In this document: one piece after another, positions 35,389-43,779 of the stretch
Numbering within the stretch: position 1 is the first letter of the stretch
How the letters are laid out: the number at the start of each line of letters is the position of its first letter
Assembly: GCA_003161615.1 (NCBI GenBank)
Contig: PMOB01000019.1
Coordinates: 114,728-178,727, forward strand
Reading direction: 5' to 3'
Length of the DNA stretch: 64,000 nt
DNA from: Actinomycetota bacterium
Lineage (GTDB): Bacteria; Actinomycetota; Thermoleophilia; Gaiellales; Gaiellaceae
Notes under the pieces: generated by a model
Database searches by the model: none
The model's input: only the letters and a program-made list of their open reading frames with translations
What the model was told of the DNA's origin: nothing
Program-made: the position numbers and the translations under genes

Positions 35389-36152
35389 TCGACCTCCGTG
35401 GAAGCACTCTCGCCGAGGTAGGCAGCGGCCACGCCGAGATCGGCGCGAATCTCCTGCGGTGTCCCCTCGGCTAGCGTCGTCCCCTGGTCGAGGACGTAGA
35501 TGCGCTCGCAAACCTCGAGGACGAGTGCAACGTTGTGGTCGACGAGCAGGACGCCCGCGCCGTGCTCCTGCACCGCGCGGACGGCGGTGGCGAACCGCGG
35601 CACCTCCGCCTCCGAGAGGCCTGCGGCCGGCTCGTCCATCAGGACGTAGCGCGGCTCGGTCGCGAGCGCCCGCGCGACTCCGAGCCGCCGCTCGTCGCCG
35701 TGGGCGAGCGACCCCGCCTGCTGCTCGGCGTACGGCGAGAGCCCGAGCAGCCCAAGCAGTTGGGTCGCCCGCTTGGCCGCCTCCCGCTGCGAGGCGCCGA
35801 CGCCGAGCGCCGCCACCTCGACGTTCTCGCGCACCGAGAGGCCGCCGAAGGCGTGGCTGTGCTGGAACGTCCGCGCGAGCCCGTGCCGGCCGCGCCGGTG
35901 CGCCGGCCAGCGGGTCACGTCGCGGTCCTCGAGCAGCACCCGCCCGCGCGTCGGGCGGTCGAAGCCGCTCAGAACGTTGACGAGCGTCGACTTTCCGGCT
36001 CCGTTCGGGCCGATCAGCCCGAGAACCTCGCCCTGGCGCAGCTCGAGAGAGACGTCCCGCAGAGCCTCGACCCCGGCGAACGAGCGGGAGACGGAGGAGG
36101 CCTGGAGCGTTCCTCCAGGCCTCCCCTGCGTCTCGGACTGCGCCTCCGTCAA
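35385..36152 (-). CDS. livG: Branched-chain-amino-acid-type ABC ATPase LivG (system 1)
   Basis: 255 residues, apparently started at a TTG (36152), three bases after the binding-protein stop. Walker A GPNGAGKST, Q-loop GLARTFQHSHAFGGLSV, Walker B YVLMDEPAAGLS and H-loop LLVDHNVALV are intact. The ABC signature is degenerate: LAHGDERRLGVARAL in place of LSYGxQR. LivG proteins commonly show variants here. No better ATG or GTG lies near the start. Confidence 0.88.
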   Translation of the reverse strand: MTEAQSETQGRPGGTLQASSVSRSFAGVEALRDVSLELRQGEVLGLIGPNGAGKSTLVNVLSGFDRPTRGRVLLEDRDVTRWPAHRRGRHGLARTFQHSHAFGGLSVRENVEVAALGVGASQREAAKRATQLLGLLGLSPYAEQQAGSLAHGDERRLGVARALATEPRYVLMDEPAAGLSEAEVPRFATAVRAVQEHGAGVLLVDHNVALVLEVCERIYVLDQGTTLAEGTPQEIRADLGVAAAYLGESASTEVE

Positions 36153-36155
36153 GCC

Positions 36156-37379
36156 CTACGAGTCCGGGCTATTCGGGACGACCTTCGCGGTGACCGTCCC
36201 CTTCTCGATCGGGGTGTTGTTGTTGATCTCGATCACGCGGTAGGCGCGACCGAAGACCGTGTGCCGCGTCGCCGAGAAGCTCACCTTCCCGGAGAGCGTC
36301 GGGACGTTCTTGAACTTCACCATCACCGCGGCGAGTGCCGAGCCCTTGAGCGAGCCGTTCGCCCGCTTGATCGCCGTGACGAGGCCGTCGATCGCAGCCG
36401 GGCCGGCGACGAAGCCACCGGTTGCGGCCTTGACCTGCTTGGCGAGCTTGTTCACAGCCGGGTTCGGATCATGACCGAACGCGTTCGCGTAGGTCACGAA
36501 CCAGTAGTTCGTGATCTTCGGGCTCGTCGGCAGCCAGTACGTGCCGTCGCCCGCCCACGAGTTGAGGACGGCGGCATGGTCGCCCGCTGCCCGCAGATCC
36601 GTGATGAACGGTGCCAGCGCCTGGTAGGCGCCGGCGGTGGAGGTCACGACCACCTTCGACTTGTGCTGCGCGATCGCCGTCGCAGCGGCGTTGAAGTTCG
36701 TCGATCCCTGCTGGAGCGCGGGATCCTGGTACGTCGTCTCGAACTCGATCTTGCCGCCGAGCTGTGTGAAGCGGGCCTTGAAGGCGCTGACGACGGCCTT
36801 GAAGTAGGTGATCGTCGTGTCCTTGGCCAGATCGGCCGTCTTCCAGCCCTTGCTCCAGGCGTACTGAGCCATTGCCGAGCCCTCGTCCTGGGCCATGTTG
36901 CCGAAGCTGAAGGCGAGCTTGCCTTTCGCTGCGAACCGCTTCGGGCCCATCTGGTCGGTGCCGATGCACGGCGCGATCGTGAGGATGCCCTTGTTGAGGG
37001 ACTCCTGCACAACGGGAGCCGCGAGATCGACGTCACAGGTCGTGAAGATGACGTTCGCGTGGTCATGCGAGATCAGCTTGTCGGCGCACGCCTTGGACAC
37101 CGTCGCGTTGTCGCCCTGCGTGTTGCAGGTCTTGATGACGAGCTTCTTACCGTTGACCCCGCCCTTGGCGTTGATCTTGGCGACCTCGATCTTCGCCGCA
37201 GCGAGGGCCGGCCCGTCGAACGGCGCCATCGGGCCGCCCGAGCTGCCGTCGTAGGCCCAGCCGATCACGATCGACTTGCTCGACGCCGAGTGAGTACGTG
37301 CCGCCGCGGCCGCGGCGAGGACGAGCGCTGCAGCGGCGACGATGACGAGCGCCCAACGCGCTCGCTTGCTTCCCATCAT
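36156..37379 (-). CDS. livK: Branched-chain-amino-acid-type ABC substrate-binding protein (system 1)
   Basis: 407 residues of the periplasmic-binding-fold type I (LivK/AmiC-like). A signal sequence of about 28 residues (RWALVIVAAAALVLAAAAAA) lacks a lipobox. The mature protein begins SIVIGWAYDGSSGGPMAPFD and shows VNGKKLVIKTCNTQGDNATV, then alternating alpha/beta lobes ending GRAYRVIEINN. It delivers the operon's solute to LivHM. AGGAG precedes two adjacent ATG codons; the first (37379) overlaps the stop of the upstream gene as ATGA. No terminator separates it from livG, unlike system 2. Confidence 0.9.
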   Translation of the reverse strand: MMGSKRARWALVIVAAAALVLAAAAAARTHSASSKSIVIGWAYDGSSGGPMAPFDGPALAAAKIEVAKINAKGGVNGKKLVIKTCNTQGDNATVSKACADKLISHDHANVIFTTCDVDLAAPVVQESLNKGILTIAPCIGTDQMGPKRFAAKGKLAFSFGNMAQDEGSAMAQYAWSKGWKTADLAKDTTITYFKAVVSAFKARFTQLGGKIEFETTYQDPALQQGSTNFNAAATAIAQHKSKVVVTSTAGAYQALAPFITDLRAAGDHAAVLNSWAGDGTYWLPTSPKITNYWFVTYANAFGHDPNPAVNKLAKQVKAATGGFVAGPAAIDGLVTAIKRANGSLKGSALAAVMVKFKNVPTLSGKVSFSATRHTVFGRAYRVIEINNNTPIEKGTVTAKVVPNSPDS

Positions 37380-38254
37380 GTCTCTCCTCTCCGGACCACG
37401 GTTGATTCCGTGACCCTCCGTTCCGACCAACAGGTGAAGAAAGCGTCCCGGCCGCGTCGCGCGAGGTCGGCGGCGTCGAGATCCCAGAGCGAGTCGGGAT
37501 ACGCGCTGCCGAAGGCGCCGTTGTCGGAGAAGATTTCGAGGTCGTAGAAGCCGTCCCAGTCGCTGTCGTCGAGAGCGCCGAGGATGGCCGGGAGATCGGC
37601 GGCGCCGTCGCCGGGCAGGACGCGATCCGCCCAGCCGCGGGTCGGCTCCCGCCAGTCGCCGACGTGAACCCCGGCGATCAGATGCGCGTGACGCGGGATC
37701 TCCTCGAGCAGGTCGGGCGTGTTCCAGAGATGCCAGACATCGAACTGGATCCCGACCGCGTCCGAGCCGACCTCCTCGATGAACTCGGCGGCGGCGCCGA
37801 GCGTGTTGAGGATCGACCAGCTCTCGATCCCTTCCCGCTGAAACGGCTCGAGCGCGAGCCGCAGGCCGAGCCGCTCGGCCTCGTCCGCGATCTCGCGGAC
37901 CCCGCGCACCGCGGTGTCGCGGTCGCCGGGGCCGGTGAAGCACAGAACGGCGGCCGGCGCATACGGCGCGAGAACCTCGAGGGAGCGGAGCAGCGAGGTG
38001 ACGCGCTCGCGCACCGTGTCGGGGCCGGACAGCAGCGGCAAGGGATGAATGGACGGAACGGCGGGAACAGCGGTCGCCGACCCCAATCCACTCGCCTGAA
38101 ACTGCTCGAGCGAGTCCTCGCCGAGCTTCATCTCCCAGACGCCACATCCGTCGACCCCGGCAGCCGCGTAGGCGCGCACGTCGTCGCTGAAGCTCGCGGT
38201 GAGCGTGCTCACCTGCGAGATCGAGAAGCGCGGCTTCTGCGTGACCCTCGACAC
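37376..38254 (-). CDS. Sugar-phosphate isomerase/epimerase-like TIM-barrel protein
   Basis: 292 residues of the AP-endonuclease-2/xylose-isomerase-like barrel family. Visible segments: SISQVSTLTASFSDDVRAYA at the N-terminus, GLRLALEPFQ (metal-ligand Glu), FDVWHLWNTPDLLEEI (Asp/His), AGVHVGDWREP (His/Asp) and DWDGFYDLEIFSD (final Glu). The metal-binding layout fits hydroxypyruvate isomerase, IolE or IolI-like enzymes. It heads the 11-gene operon and overlaps the binding-protein gene by four bases. The GTG at 38254 has no good ribosome-binding sequence. The substrate is unknown. Confidence 0.82.
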   Translation of the reverse strand: MSRVTQKPRFSISQVSTLTASFSDDVRAYAAAGVDGCGVWEMKLGEDSLEQFQASGLGSATAVPAVPSIHPLPLLSGPDTVRERVTSLLRSLEVLAPYAPAAVLCFTGPGDRDTAVRGVREIADEAERLGLRLALEPFQREGIESWSILNTLGAAAEFIEEVGSDAVGIQFDVWHLWNTPDLLEEIPRHAHLIAGVHVGDWREPTRGWADRVLPGDGAADLPAILGALDDSDWDGFYDLEIFSDNGAFGSAYPDSLWDLDAADLARRGRDAFFTCWSERRVTESTVVRRGET

Positions 38255-38278
38255 CCGGAGGGTGATCGTCGCACGGGT

Positions 38279-38284
38279 TTGACA
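38279..38284 (+). promoter_or_regulatory. Possible -35 element before the GntR gene
   Basis: A perfect TTGACA stands 31 bases before the GTG at 38316, but the sequence 17 bases on (CACGCT) is a poor -10, so this is a weak call. The 61-base gap between the divergent genes is where the GntR protein would be expected to bind; TGATCA inside it is a short palindrome. Confidence 0.3.
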
Positions 38285-38315
38285 TCTGATCAAGTGTGGT
38301 TCACGCTCGCTCCTC

Positions 38316-39008
38316 GTGAAGTCCAGCCTGCGCGAGGGGAGCGCCGTCCGCCACCGCACCATGGCCGAGGCGGTGCTCGAGCGCCTGCGGGAGGAGATCA
38401 TCCTCGGCGAGCTGACGCCGGGGACGCCGCTCCGGCTCGAAGACCTGGCGCGTTCGCTCGGTACGAGCATCTCTCCCGTGCGCGAGGCGGTGCGGCAACT
38501 CGAGGCGCTCGGGCTGGCGGAGCATGTTCCGCACCACGGCGCGAAGGTCACCGGGCTGGACGTCGAGGAGCTGCGAGAGCTCTTCTCCGTACGACTGGCA
38601 CTCGAGACGCTCGCGCTGCGGCGGGCGGCCGAGCTCTTCACGGCCGAGGACGAGCGCGCCGCCGACACGCAGCTGGCCGACCTCGCCGCGGCTCGCCGGC
38701 GCAGCGACGTCCGGGAGGCCGTCCGGGCGCACACCGCGTTCCACTTCGCGCTCTACGAGGCGGCCCGGTCGAGCTGGCTGCTGCGCCTGATCCGGCCGGC
38801 CTGGGACAGCTGCGAGCGGTACCGGCCGGTCCTCTTAGGCGAACGCGGCGATCTGCAGAAACAACACGCTGAGTTCGACGCCGAACTGCTCGCGGCGTGC
38901 GTCGCGCGCGACCCCGACAGAGCGGCAGCCGCCTTGCGCGACCATCTCGAGCTCGCGACGAGCATCTTCTCCGTCGAGCTCGCAGGACGCTCGATCTTCG
39001 CGTTCTAG
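38316..39008 (+). CDS. GntR-family regulator with FCD domain
   Basis: 230 residues. Winged helix at about 12-82 (HRTMAEAVLERLREEIILG, then the recognition region TSISPVREAVRQLEALGLAEH) followed by an all-helical FCD effector domain at about 88-220 with FSVRLALETLALRR, HTAFHFALYEAA (Asp/His-type metal or ligand site) and DHLELA. FadR-type regulators respond to carboxylic acids or amino acids. It is divergent from the 11-gene uptake/catabolic operon by 61 bases and is the obvious candidate to control it. Its TAG shares CTAG with the stop of the convergent FAD protein. Confidence 0.88.
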   Translation: MKSSLREGSAVRHRTMAEAVLERLREEIILGELTPGTPLRLEDLARSLGTSISPVREAVRQLEALGLAEHVPHHGAKVTGLDVEELRELFSVRLALETLALRRAAELFTAEDERAADTQLADLAAARRRSDVREAVRAHTAFHFALYEAARSSWLLRLIRPAWDSCERYRPVLLGERGDLQKQHAEFDAELLAACVARDPDRAAAALRDHLELATSIFSVELAGRSIFAF

Positions 39009-40618
39009 CGCCGGATGAGACCGCGAGCGCGCTCGACAGCGCGCTGTGAGAGCGGCGGTTCGAGCAGCTTTCGCGCCACAAGCGTTCCCGACCCGCCGCC
39101 AAGCCCAGGCCCGGGCCACGTGCTTGCCCCGATCTGCCAGAGCCGCTCGACGGGCGTCGCGTGTCCCGGGCTCCTCGGCAGCGGCCGCCAGAGGAGGTTC
39201 TGGTCGAGCGCGAGCGCGCCCCCGTAGGGATCCCCGTGACGGAGATTGACGTTCGCGCGCTGCAGGTCGTGCGGGCCGAGCGCGACGCGCTTCAGGATCG
39301 AGGACTCGAAGTTCGGGATGTGGCGCGCGATTCGCGCCTGGATCCGGTCGGCGTAGCGCTCCCGGAGCTCGTCCGTCCACTCACCGCTCCCTACGTCGAG
39401 CCCGGCGGCCGCGTCGCCCTTGATCCGCCACGGCAACTCCTGCAGCTGGATCCAGAGGAGGCCGCGACCTTCGGGGGCGCGAGACGAATCCATGGTCAGC
39501 GGCTGGCCGACGACGACCGTCGCCTCTGCCGGCAGCAGCCCGCGCTCCGCTTCGTTCACCGCGCGCGAGACGCCGTCGAGGCCCGGCGTGAGGTGGACGA
39601 TCGCGGTCAGGCCGAGCCGCTCGTCCCCTTCCCAGCGCGGCGGCTCGGAGAGCGCGTAGTGGATCTGCATCTCGGACCGGCCGTAGCGGAAGCGGCGGGC
39701 CTGCTCCGCGACCGGCGCCGGAACGGCCGTGTCGACGAGCAGCCGCTCGTAGAGCTGCGTCGGCGTCACGCTCGCGACGACCGCACGGCCTGCTTCGACG
39801 ACCTCTCCGTCGGTGAGACGAACTCCGACGGCACGCCCGGAACGGACGATGACCCGTTCGACGTCCTTGTCGGTCTCGCAGACGCCGCCGTGATCCCGGA
39901 TCAGTTGGACAAGCGCGTCTGCAAGCTTCGCACCGCCGCCGCGCGGGATCGGCATCCCGCCCTCCTGCACCGCGACGGCGATCACCTGCGTCATGAAGCC
40001 CGACACCGCCTGGTCGGGACCGAGACCGGTGTGGAGCACCCACGGCGCGAGGACGCCGTGCGCGCGCTCGGATGCAAACGTCGTCTCGAGCCAGTCGCGG
40101 CTCGACTGCAGCACCTCGCCGAGAAAGGCAAGCGCTCCCGCGCGCCCCAGTCGCCGCACCGCTTTCCCCGCCAGTGCCAGCCCGGCGGCCGACCAGAGCT
40201 CGGTGCCGAGGACGCCGAACGCGAGGTCGGCGTTAGGGAAGAACCGCTCGAGCACGCCGGGCCACTCCGACCCGAGCTCCGCGGCGTTCTGCTCCGCCGT
40301 CCGCAGGAGGAAGGCGGCGGAGCCGTCCGGGAAGGCCGTGCCCGTCGGCAGCTCGGTGTTGAGGTATTCGAGCCCGCGCGCCGCGAGCTCGTTGCCCAGC
40401 TCGGCGTGTGCTGCGCCGCCGACCCAGAGCGGATGCCAGGCGCTAAAGACGTCGTGCAGGAAGCCGGGCTCGGTCAGCTCGGCGGTCTTGATCGCACCGC
40501 CGAACCAGTCATTGCGCTCGAGGACGCAGACGCGCCAGCCGGCGCGCGCGAGAAGGGCAGCACAGGCGAGCGAGTTGACGCCGCTGCCGACGAGGACGGC
40601 GTCGAACTCGTCAGCCAC
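39005..40618 (-). CDS. FAD-dependent oxidoreductase of the PYROXD2/CrtI-like type
   Basis: 537 residues. The N-terminal FAD-binding motif is VLVGSGVNSLACAALLARAG with a matching E at the end of the second strand (CVLERN) and the family WFGGAIKT segment. The C-terminus returns to the FAD with IGASTWPGPGLGGGSGTLVA, as in phytoene desaturase-like and PYROXD2-like proteins. There are no other carotenoid genes nearby, so a desaturase/oxidase role on a catabolic intermediate is more likely than carotenoid synthesis (inference). It is the last gene of the 12-gene operon and overlaps the upstream lyase gene by eight bases. Confidence 0.82.
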   Translation of the reverse strand: MADEFDAVLVGSGVNSLACAALLARAGWRVCVLERNDWFGGAIKTAELTEPGFLHDVFSAWHPLWVGGAAHAELGNELAARGLEYLNTELPTGTAFPDGSAAFLLRTAEQNAAELGSEWPGVLERFFPNADLAFGVLGTELWSAAGLALAGKAVRRLGRAGALAFLGEVLQSSRDWLETTFASERAHGVLAPWVLHTGLGPDQAVSGFMTQVIAVAVQEGGMPIPRGGGAKLADALVQLIRDHGGVCETDKDVERVIVRSGRAVGVRLTDGEVVEAGRAVVASVTPTQLYERLLVDTAVPAPVAEQARRFRYGRSEMQIHYALSEPPRWEGDERLGLTAIVHLTPGLDGVSRAVNEAERGLLPAEATVVVGQPLTMDSSRAPEGRGLLWIQLQELPWRIKGDAAAGLDVGSGEWTDELRERYADRIQARIARHIPNFESSILKRVALGPHDLQRANVNLRHGDPYGGALALDQNLLWRPLPRSPGHATPVERLWQIGASTWPGPGLGGGSGTLVARKLLEPPLSQRAVERARGLIRR

Positions 40619-41768
40619 CGGCGAGCTCCCGGAACTCGTCGTCGGTGACGAGCCCGCGCTTCCGCGTCCCGAGCTCCTTCACCCGCGCGAGCAGCTCCGC
40701 GCGCCGTTCCTCAGGTACCTCCAGGCCGAGCTCCTCCGCCTTGATCCGGATCGAGTCGAGGCCGCTCTTCTTGCCGAGAACGATGCCGCGCTCCGTCGCG
40801 ACGAGCTCGGAGGAGTACGGCTCGATCGAGGGCGGGTCGTGGAACTGGGAGGCAACCGCGCCGGACTCCCGGCGGAAGAGCGTCTCGCCGGTGAGCGGCT
40901 TCCACGGCGCGAGGCCGTAGCCCGACAGCTCCTGCACGCGCGCAGCGGCCTCGCGGATCCGGTCGAGGCGGAGGCCCGTCTCGACGCCGTAGAGCGCGCG
41001 CAGCGCGAGCGCGATCTCGCCGAGATCGGCGTTGCCCGCGCGCTCCCCCATCCCGTTGATCGTGCCGTGAATCCACGTCGCGCCGGCACGTACGGCGGCG
41101 ATCGCGGACGCCGTCGCGACGCCGAAGTCGTTGTGGCCATGGAAGTGAACGGGAACCTCGCCGCCGACGGCCTCCACGGTCCGGCCGACGAGCTCAGCGA
41201 CGGCCTCGGGGGATGCAATGCCGAGCGTGTCCACGACGACGACCTCGCGCGCGCCGGCCTCGACCGCGCTCGCGTAGACGCGCGTGTAGAAGTCCGGCTC
41301 GGCGCGGGTGGAGTCGACGCCGAAGAAGGCGGCGTGGATGCCATGCTCGGCGGCGAAGCGCATCGCGCTCGTGATCCGGCCGAGCATCGTCTCTCGGTCG
41401 ACTCCGATCGCCTCGAGCTTCCGATCCGAGATGGGCGACTCGATCACCGATGCCTCGACTCCGAGCTCGACGAGGAGCTCGAGGTCGGCCGGCACCGCAC
41501 GGGAGAAGCCCCAGATCTCGGCATCCAGACCTGCGCCCGCGATCAGCTCGACCGCGCGCCGATCGTCGTCGGACACGCGCGGGAAGCCCGCCTCGATCCG
41601 CTCGATCCCGAGTCCATCGAGCAGGCGGGCGATCTCGAGCTTCTCCTCCGGCGAGAGGACGACGCCGACGGTCTGCTCGCCGTCGCGGAGCGTCGTGTCA
41701 TAGAGACCGACGCGGCCGCCGATCGCGTACCGCTCGTTCAGCGAGCCCGTCCAGATCAGATCGGACAC
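40611..41768 (-). CDS. HMGL-like acyltransferase/lyase (homocitrate/isopropylmalate synthase type)
   Basis: 385 residues from a GTG. The DRE-TIM metallolyase signature is YDTTLRDGEQTVGV near residues 23-36, with VHFHGHNDFGVATASA (metal HxH) and GTINGMGERAGNADL. The regulatory LeuA dimerisation domain of isopropylmalate synthase is missing, as in homocitrate synthase and related enzymes; a short C-terminal communication region (KPLTGETLFRRESG, LGKKSGLDSIRIKA) is kept. It condenses acetyl-CoA with a 2-oxo acid, or cleaves the reverse. It is embedded in the molybdenum-hydroxylase operon, so a catabolic or salvage role is likely rather than lysine or leucine synthesis. Confidence 0.82.
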   Translation of the reverse strand: MSDLIWTGSLNERYAIGGRVGLYDTTLRDGEQTVGVVLSPEEKLEIARLLDGLGIERIEAGFPRVSDDDRRAVELIAGAGLDAEIWGFSRAVPADLELLVELGVEASVIESPISDRKLEAIGVDRETMLGRITSAMRFAAEHGIHAAFFGVDSTRAEPDFYTRVYASAVEAGAREVVVVDTLGIASPEAVAELVGRTVEAVGGEVPVHFHGHNDFGVATASAIAAVRAGATWIHGTINGMGERAGNADLGEIALALRALYGVETGLRLDRIREAAARVQELSGYGLAPWKPLTGETLFRRESGAVASQFHDPPSIEPYSSELVATERGIVLGKKSGLDSIRIKAEELGLEVPEERRAELLARVKELGTRKRGLVTDDEFRELAGG

Positions 41769-42898
41769 GCCACGACTCCGTCTGGAAAATCAGACAGCTT
41801 CTCGACACCGTCAGCGGTGACGAGGAAGTTGTCCTCGACGCGGAGACCACCGCCGCCCGGCCAGTACACGCCGGGCTCGACCGCGAGCACCATCCCCTCC
41901 GCGAACTCGCCGCCGCCTGCCTGATGCGGGTAGGGAGGCTCGTGCGCGCGCGCTCCGACGCCGTGGCAGATCGGATGCGTCGGCTGAAGCTGGGCGCGGA
42001 TCTGGCGGTCGAGCTCCGCCATCGAGGCGCCCGGGCGGATCGACACGAGAGCATCCTGGTACACGCCCATCAACATCTCCTCAAGCTCGGCGTACTCCGG
42101 CTTCAGCTCGCCGACGACGAGGTTCTTCGTGTGATCCGCCCAGTAGCCGTCGGCGCAGACCCAGATCTCGAACAGGACGGGCTCACCCTCGACGACAGGA
42201 AGGTCGCCGGTTGCCGTGAACGTCTTGATCCCGCGTCCGGCCCAGACGAGCGAGAACGGCAACGCGAGCTCGACCTTCCCCTGCCAGCCGGTCCCCTCGC
42301 CGTGCACGAAGCCCTGCCAGAGCGCCGCGGCCTGGGCCTCGCGCATTCCGACGCGTAGCTCCCCGCGGACGTGCTCCATCGCGGCCGCAGCGATCTCGTT
42401 CGCGAGCCGGAGCCGCGCGACTTCCTGCTCCGTCTTGATCGCGCGCGCCCGCACGAGGAGCGGCGTCGCATCGGCGGCGTCCGGGAAGGCGTCGAACCAC
42501 GCCTTCGTGAACGTCGTCGGCTCCCCGACCATGCGGTCGGAGGCCTGCGTCCCGAGCGAGAGCTCCAGTCCGACGCGCCCATACGGCCGCGCCGCCTCGG
42601 TCGCAGCGTCGAGCGTGCGCGCGAGCGGCGGGCGGGGATCGGCAGGGTCGTAGCCGCGGATGAACCGGACGTCCTCCGTCCAGGACATCCGCCCCGCGTC
42701 CTCCTCCGACGCCTCGATCGTGATCAGCACCGGCTCGCCCTCGCGCGGGAAGACGCACGCGTCGTAGCCCTTCATCCCCCAGAAGCTCGTCAGATAGAGG
42801 ACGTTGTCGGGCGCGCGGACGACGAGCGCGTCGAGCTCTTCGGCGGCCATGAGCTCGCGGACGCGGGCGAGCTTCGTCTCGTCCTTCGCCCAGCGCAT
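41756..42898 (-). CDS. M24 family peptidase/hydrolase (Xaa-Pro dipeptidase-like)
   Basis: 380 residues: N-terminal creatinase/prolidase domain (to about 150) and M24 catalytic domain. Metal ligands: FEIWVCADGYWADHTKN (first Asp replaced by Glu, second Asp kept), His in CHGVGARAHEPPYP, Glu in LAVEPGVYWP and Glu in LRVEDNFLVT. So unlike the M24 protein at 29868 the site is almost complete. It could act as a dipeptidase or on a small amide. The start at 42898 shares one base with the stop of the FAH-family gene (TGATG) and its end overlaps the lyase gene by 13 bases. Confidence 0.88.
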   Translation of the reverse strand: MRWAKDETKLARVRELMAAEELDALVVRAPDNVLYLTSFWGMKGYDACVFPREGEPVLITIEASEEDAGRMSWTEDVRFIRGYDPADPRPPLARTLDAATEAARPYGRVGLELSLGTQASDRMVGEPTTFTKAWFDAFPDAADATPLLVRARAIKTEQEVARLRLANEIAAAAMEHVRGELRVGMREAQAAALWQGFVHGEGTGWQGKVELALPFSLVWAGRGIKTFTATGDLPVVEGEPVLFEIWVCADGYWADHTKNLVVGELKPEYAELEEMLMGVYQDALVSIRPGASMAELDRQIRAQLQPTHPICHGVGARAHEPPYPHQAGGGEFAEGMVLAVEPGVYWPGGGGLRVEDNFLVTADGVEKLSDFPDGVVACPI

Positions 42899-43779
42899 CA
42901 GTCGCCCCACGGACGAATCCGCGGCGGCGGCGGCCCGCCGTGCCCCTCCTCCCACGAGATCACCGGATTGCGCAGGACGCCGATCCCCTCGATCTCGGCC
43001 TCCACGACGTCGCCCGGCTTGAGGTAGAGCAGCTGCCGCTCCTCCTCCGACTTGAAGCCCGCCACGCCGGCGACCGTCCCCGTCGAGAGCACGTCGCCCG
43101 CGGTGTAGCCGAGCGCGGAGAAGTTGCTGAGGATTTCCGGGATCGTCACGCTCATCCGGCTCGAGTGGGACTCCTGCCGCGTCTCGCCGTTGACGCGCAG
43201 CGTCATCGCGAGGTTGTGCGGATCGGGGATCTCGTCGGGCGTCACGATCCACGGGCCGAGCGGACAGAAGGTGTCGATCGCCTTGCAGAAGCTAAAGACG
43301 CCCGAGCGCATCTCGCCACGCTGGATGTCGCGCGCGGTGATGTCGTTGAAGATCACGTAGCCGCCGATGTAGTCCATCGCCTCTTCCGGCCCGAACCACT
43401 TTCCCGACTTGCCGATCACGACCGCGAGCTCGAGCTCGTAGTCGAGCTCCTCGGTCAGGTGCTCCGGATAGATGATCGGTGTGTCCGGCCCGATGATCGC
43501 GTCGACGTTCTGGAAGAAGTTGATCCACGGCGCGATCCGGTGCGACCAGTCGACGTTCTTCGACTCCTCCTCGTGCTCACGGAAGTTGCCAGCGGTGTGG
43601 AAGAACTTGCGCGGCCGGATCGGTGCCTCGAGCTTCGCCTCGGCGAGCGGCGTGCGGCGATTGCTGGAGTGCGCGCCGCCCGCAGAGAAGTACTCGCGCA
43701 TCGAGCGGATGTCGAACTCGACGATCTCGTCGCCGTCGATCCGTCCCACCTTGCCGCCGTTGAACGTGACGAGCTTCAC
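42898..43779 (-). CDS. Fumarylacetoacetate-hydrolase-family protein
   Basis: 293 residues. The FAH domain covers about 60-285: HTAGNFREHEEESKN, the metal-binding ELDYELELAVVIGKSGKW and GYVIFNDITARDIQRGEM. Family members cleave C-C bonds of diketo acids or act as oxaloacetate decarboxylase or 2-keto-pentenoate hydratase with Mg2+. The His-Glu pair of the catalytic dyad appears in FREHEEE. The GTG overlaps the M20 stop by four bases. Placed between two amidase-type genes, it would suit the ring-cleavage or tail-end step of a degradation pathway (inference). Confidence 0.87.
   Translation of the reverse strand: MKLVTFNGGKVGRIDGDEIVEFDIRSMREYFSAGGAHSSNRRTPLAEAKLEAPIRPRKFFHTAGNFREHEEESKNVDWSHRIAPWINFFQNVDAIIGPDTPIIYPEHLTEELDYELELAVVIGKSGKWFGPEEAMDYIGGYVIFNDITARDIQRGEMRSGVFSFCKAIDTFCPLGPWIVTPDEIPDPHNLAMTLRVNGETRQESHSSRMSVTIPEILSNFSALGYTAGDVLSTGTVAGVAGFKSEEERQLLYLKPGDVVEAEIEGIGVLRNPVISWEEGHGGPPPPRIRPWGD

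Noticed and set aside
28232-38254. Complete ectoine or hydroxyectoine degradation cluster (M24 plus EutB-like dehydratase)
   Set aside because: The deacetylase and cyclodeaminase genes of that pathway are missing and the M24 metal ligands are altered, so only a loose resemblance remains.
38255-38315. Defined GntR operator
   Set aside because: Only a 6-bp palindrome (TGATCA) is present; no convincing FCD-type operator dyad can be drawn by eye.
39005-40618. Phytoene desaturase and carotenoid biosynthesis
   Set aside because: No other carotenoid gene is present and the sequence fits the broader PYROXD2-like oxidoreductases equally well.
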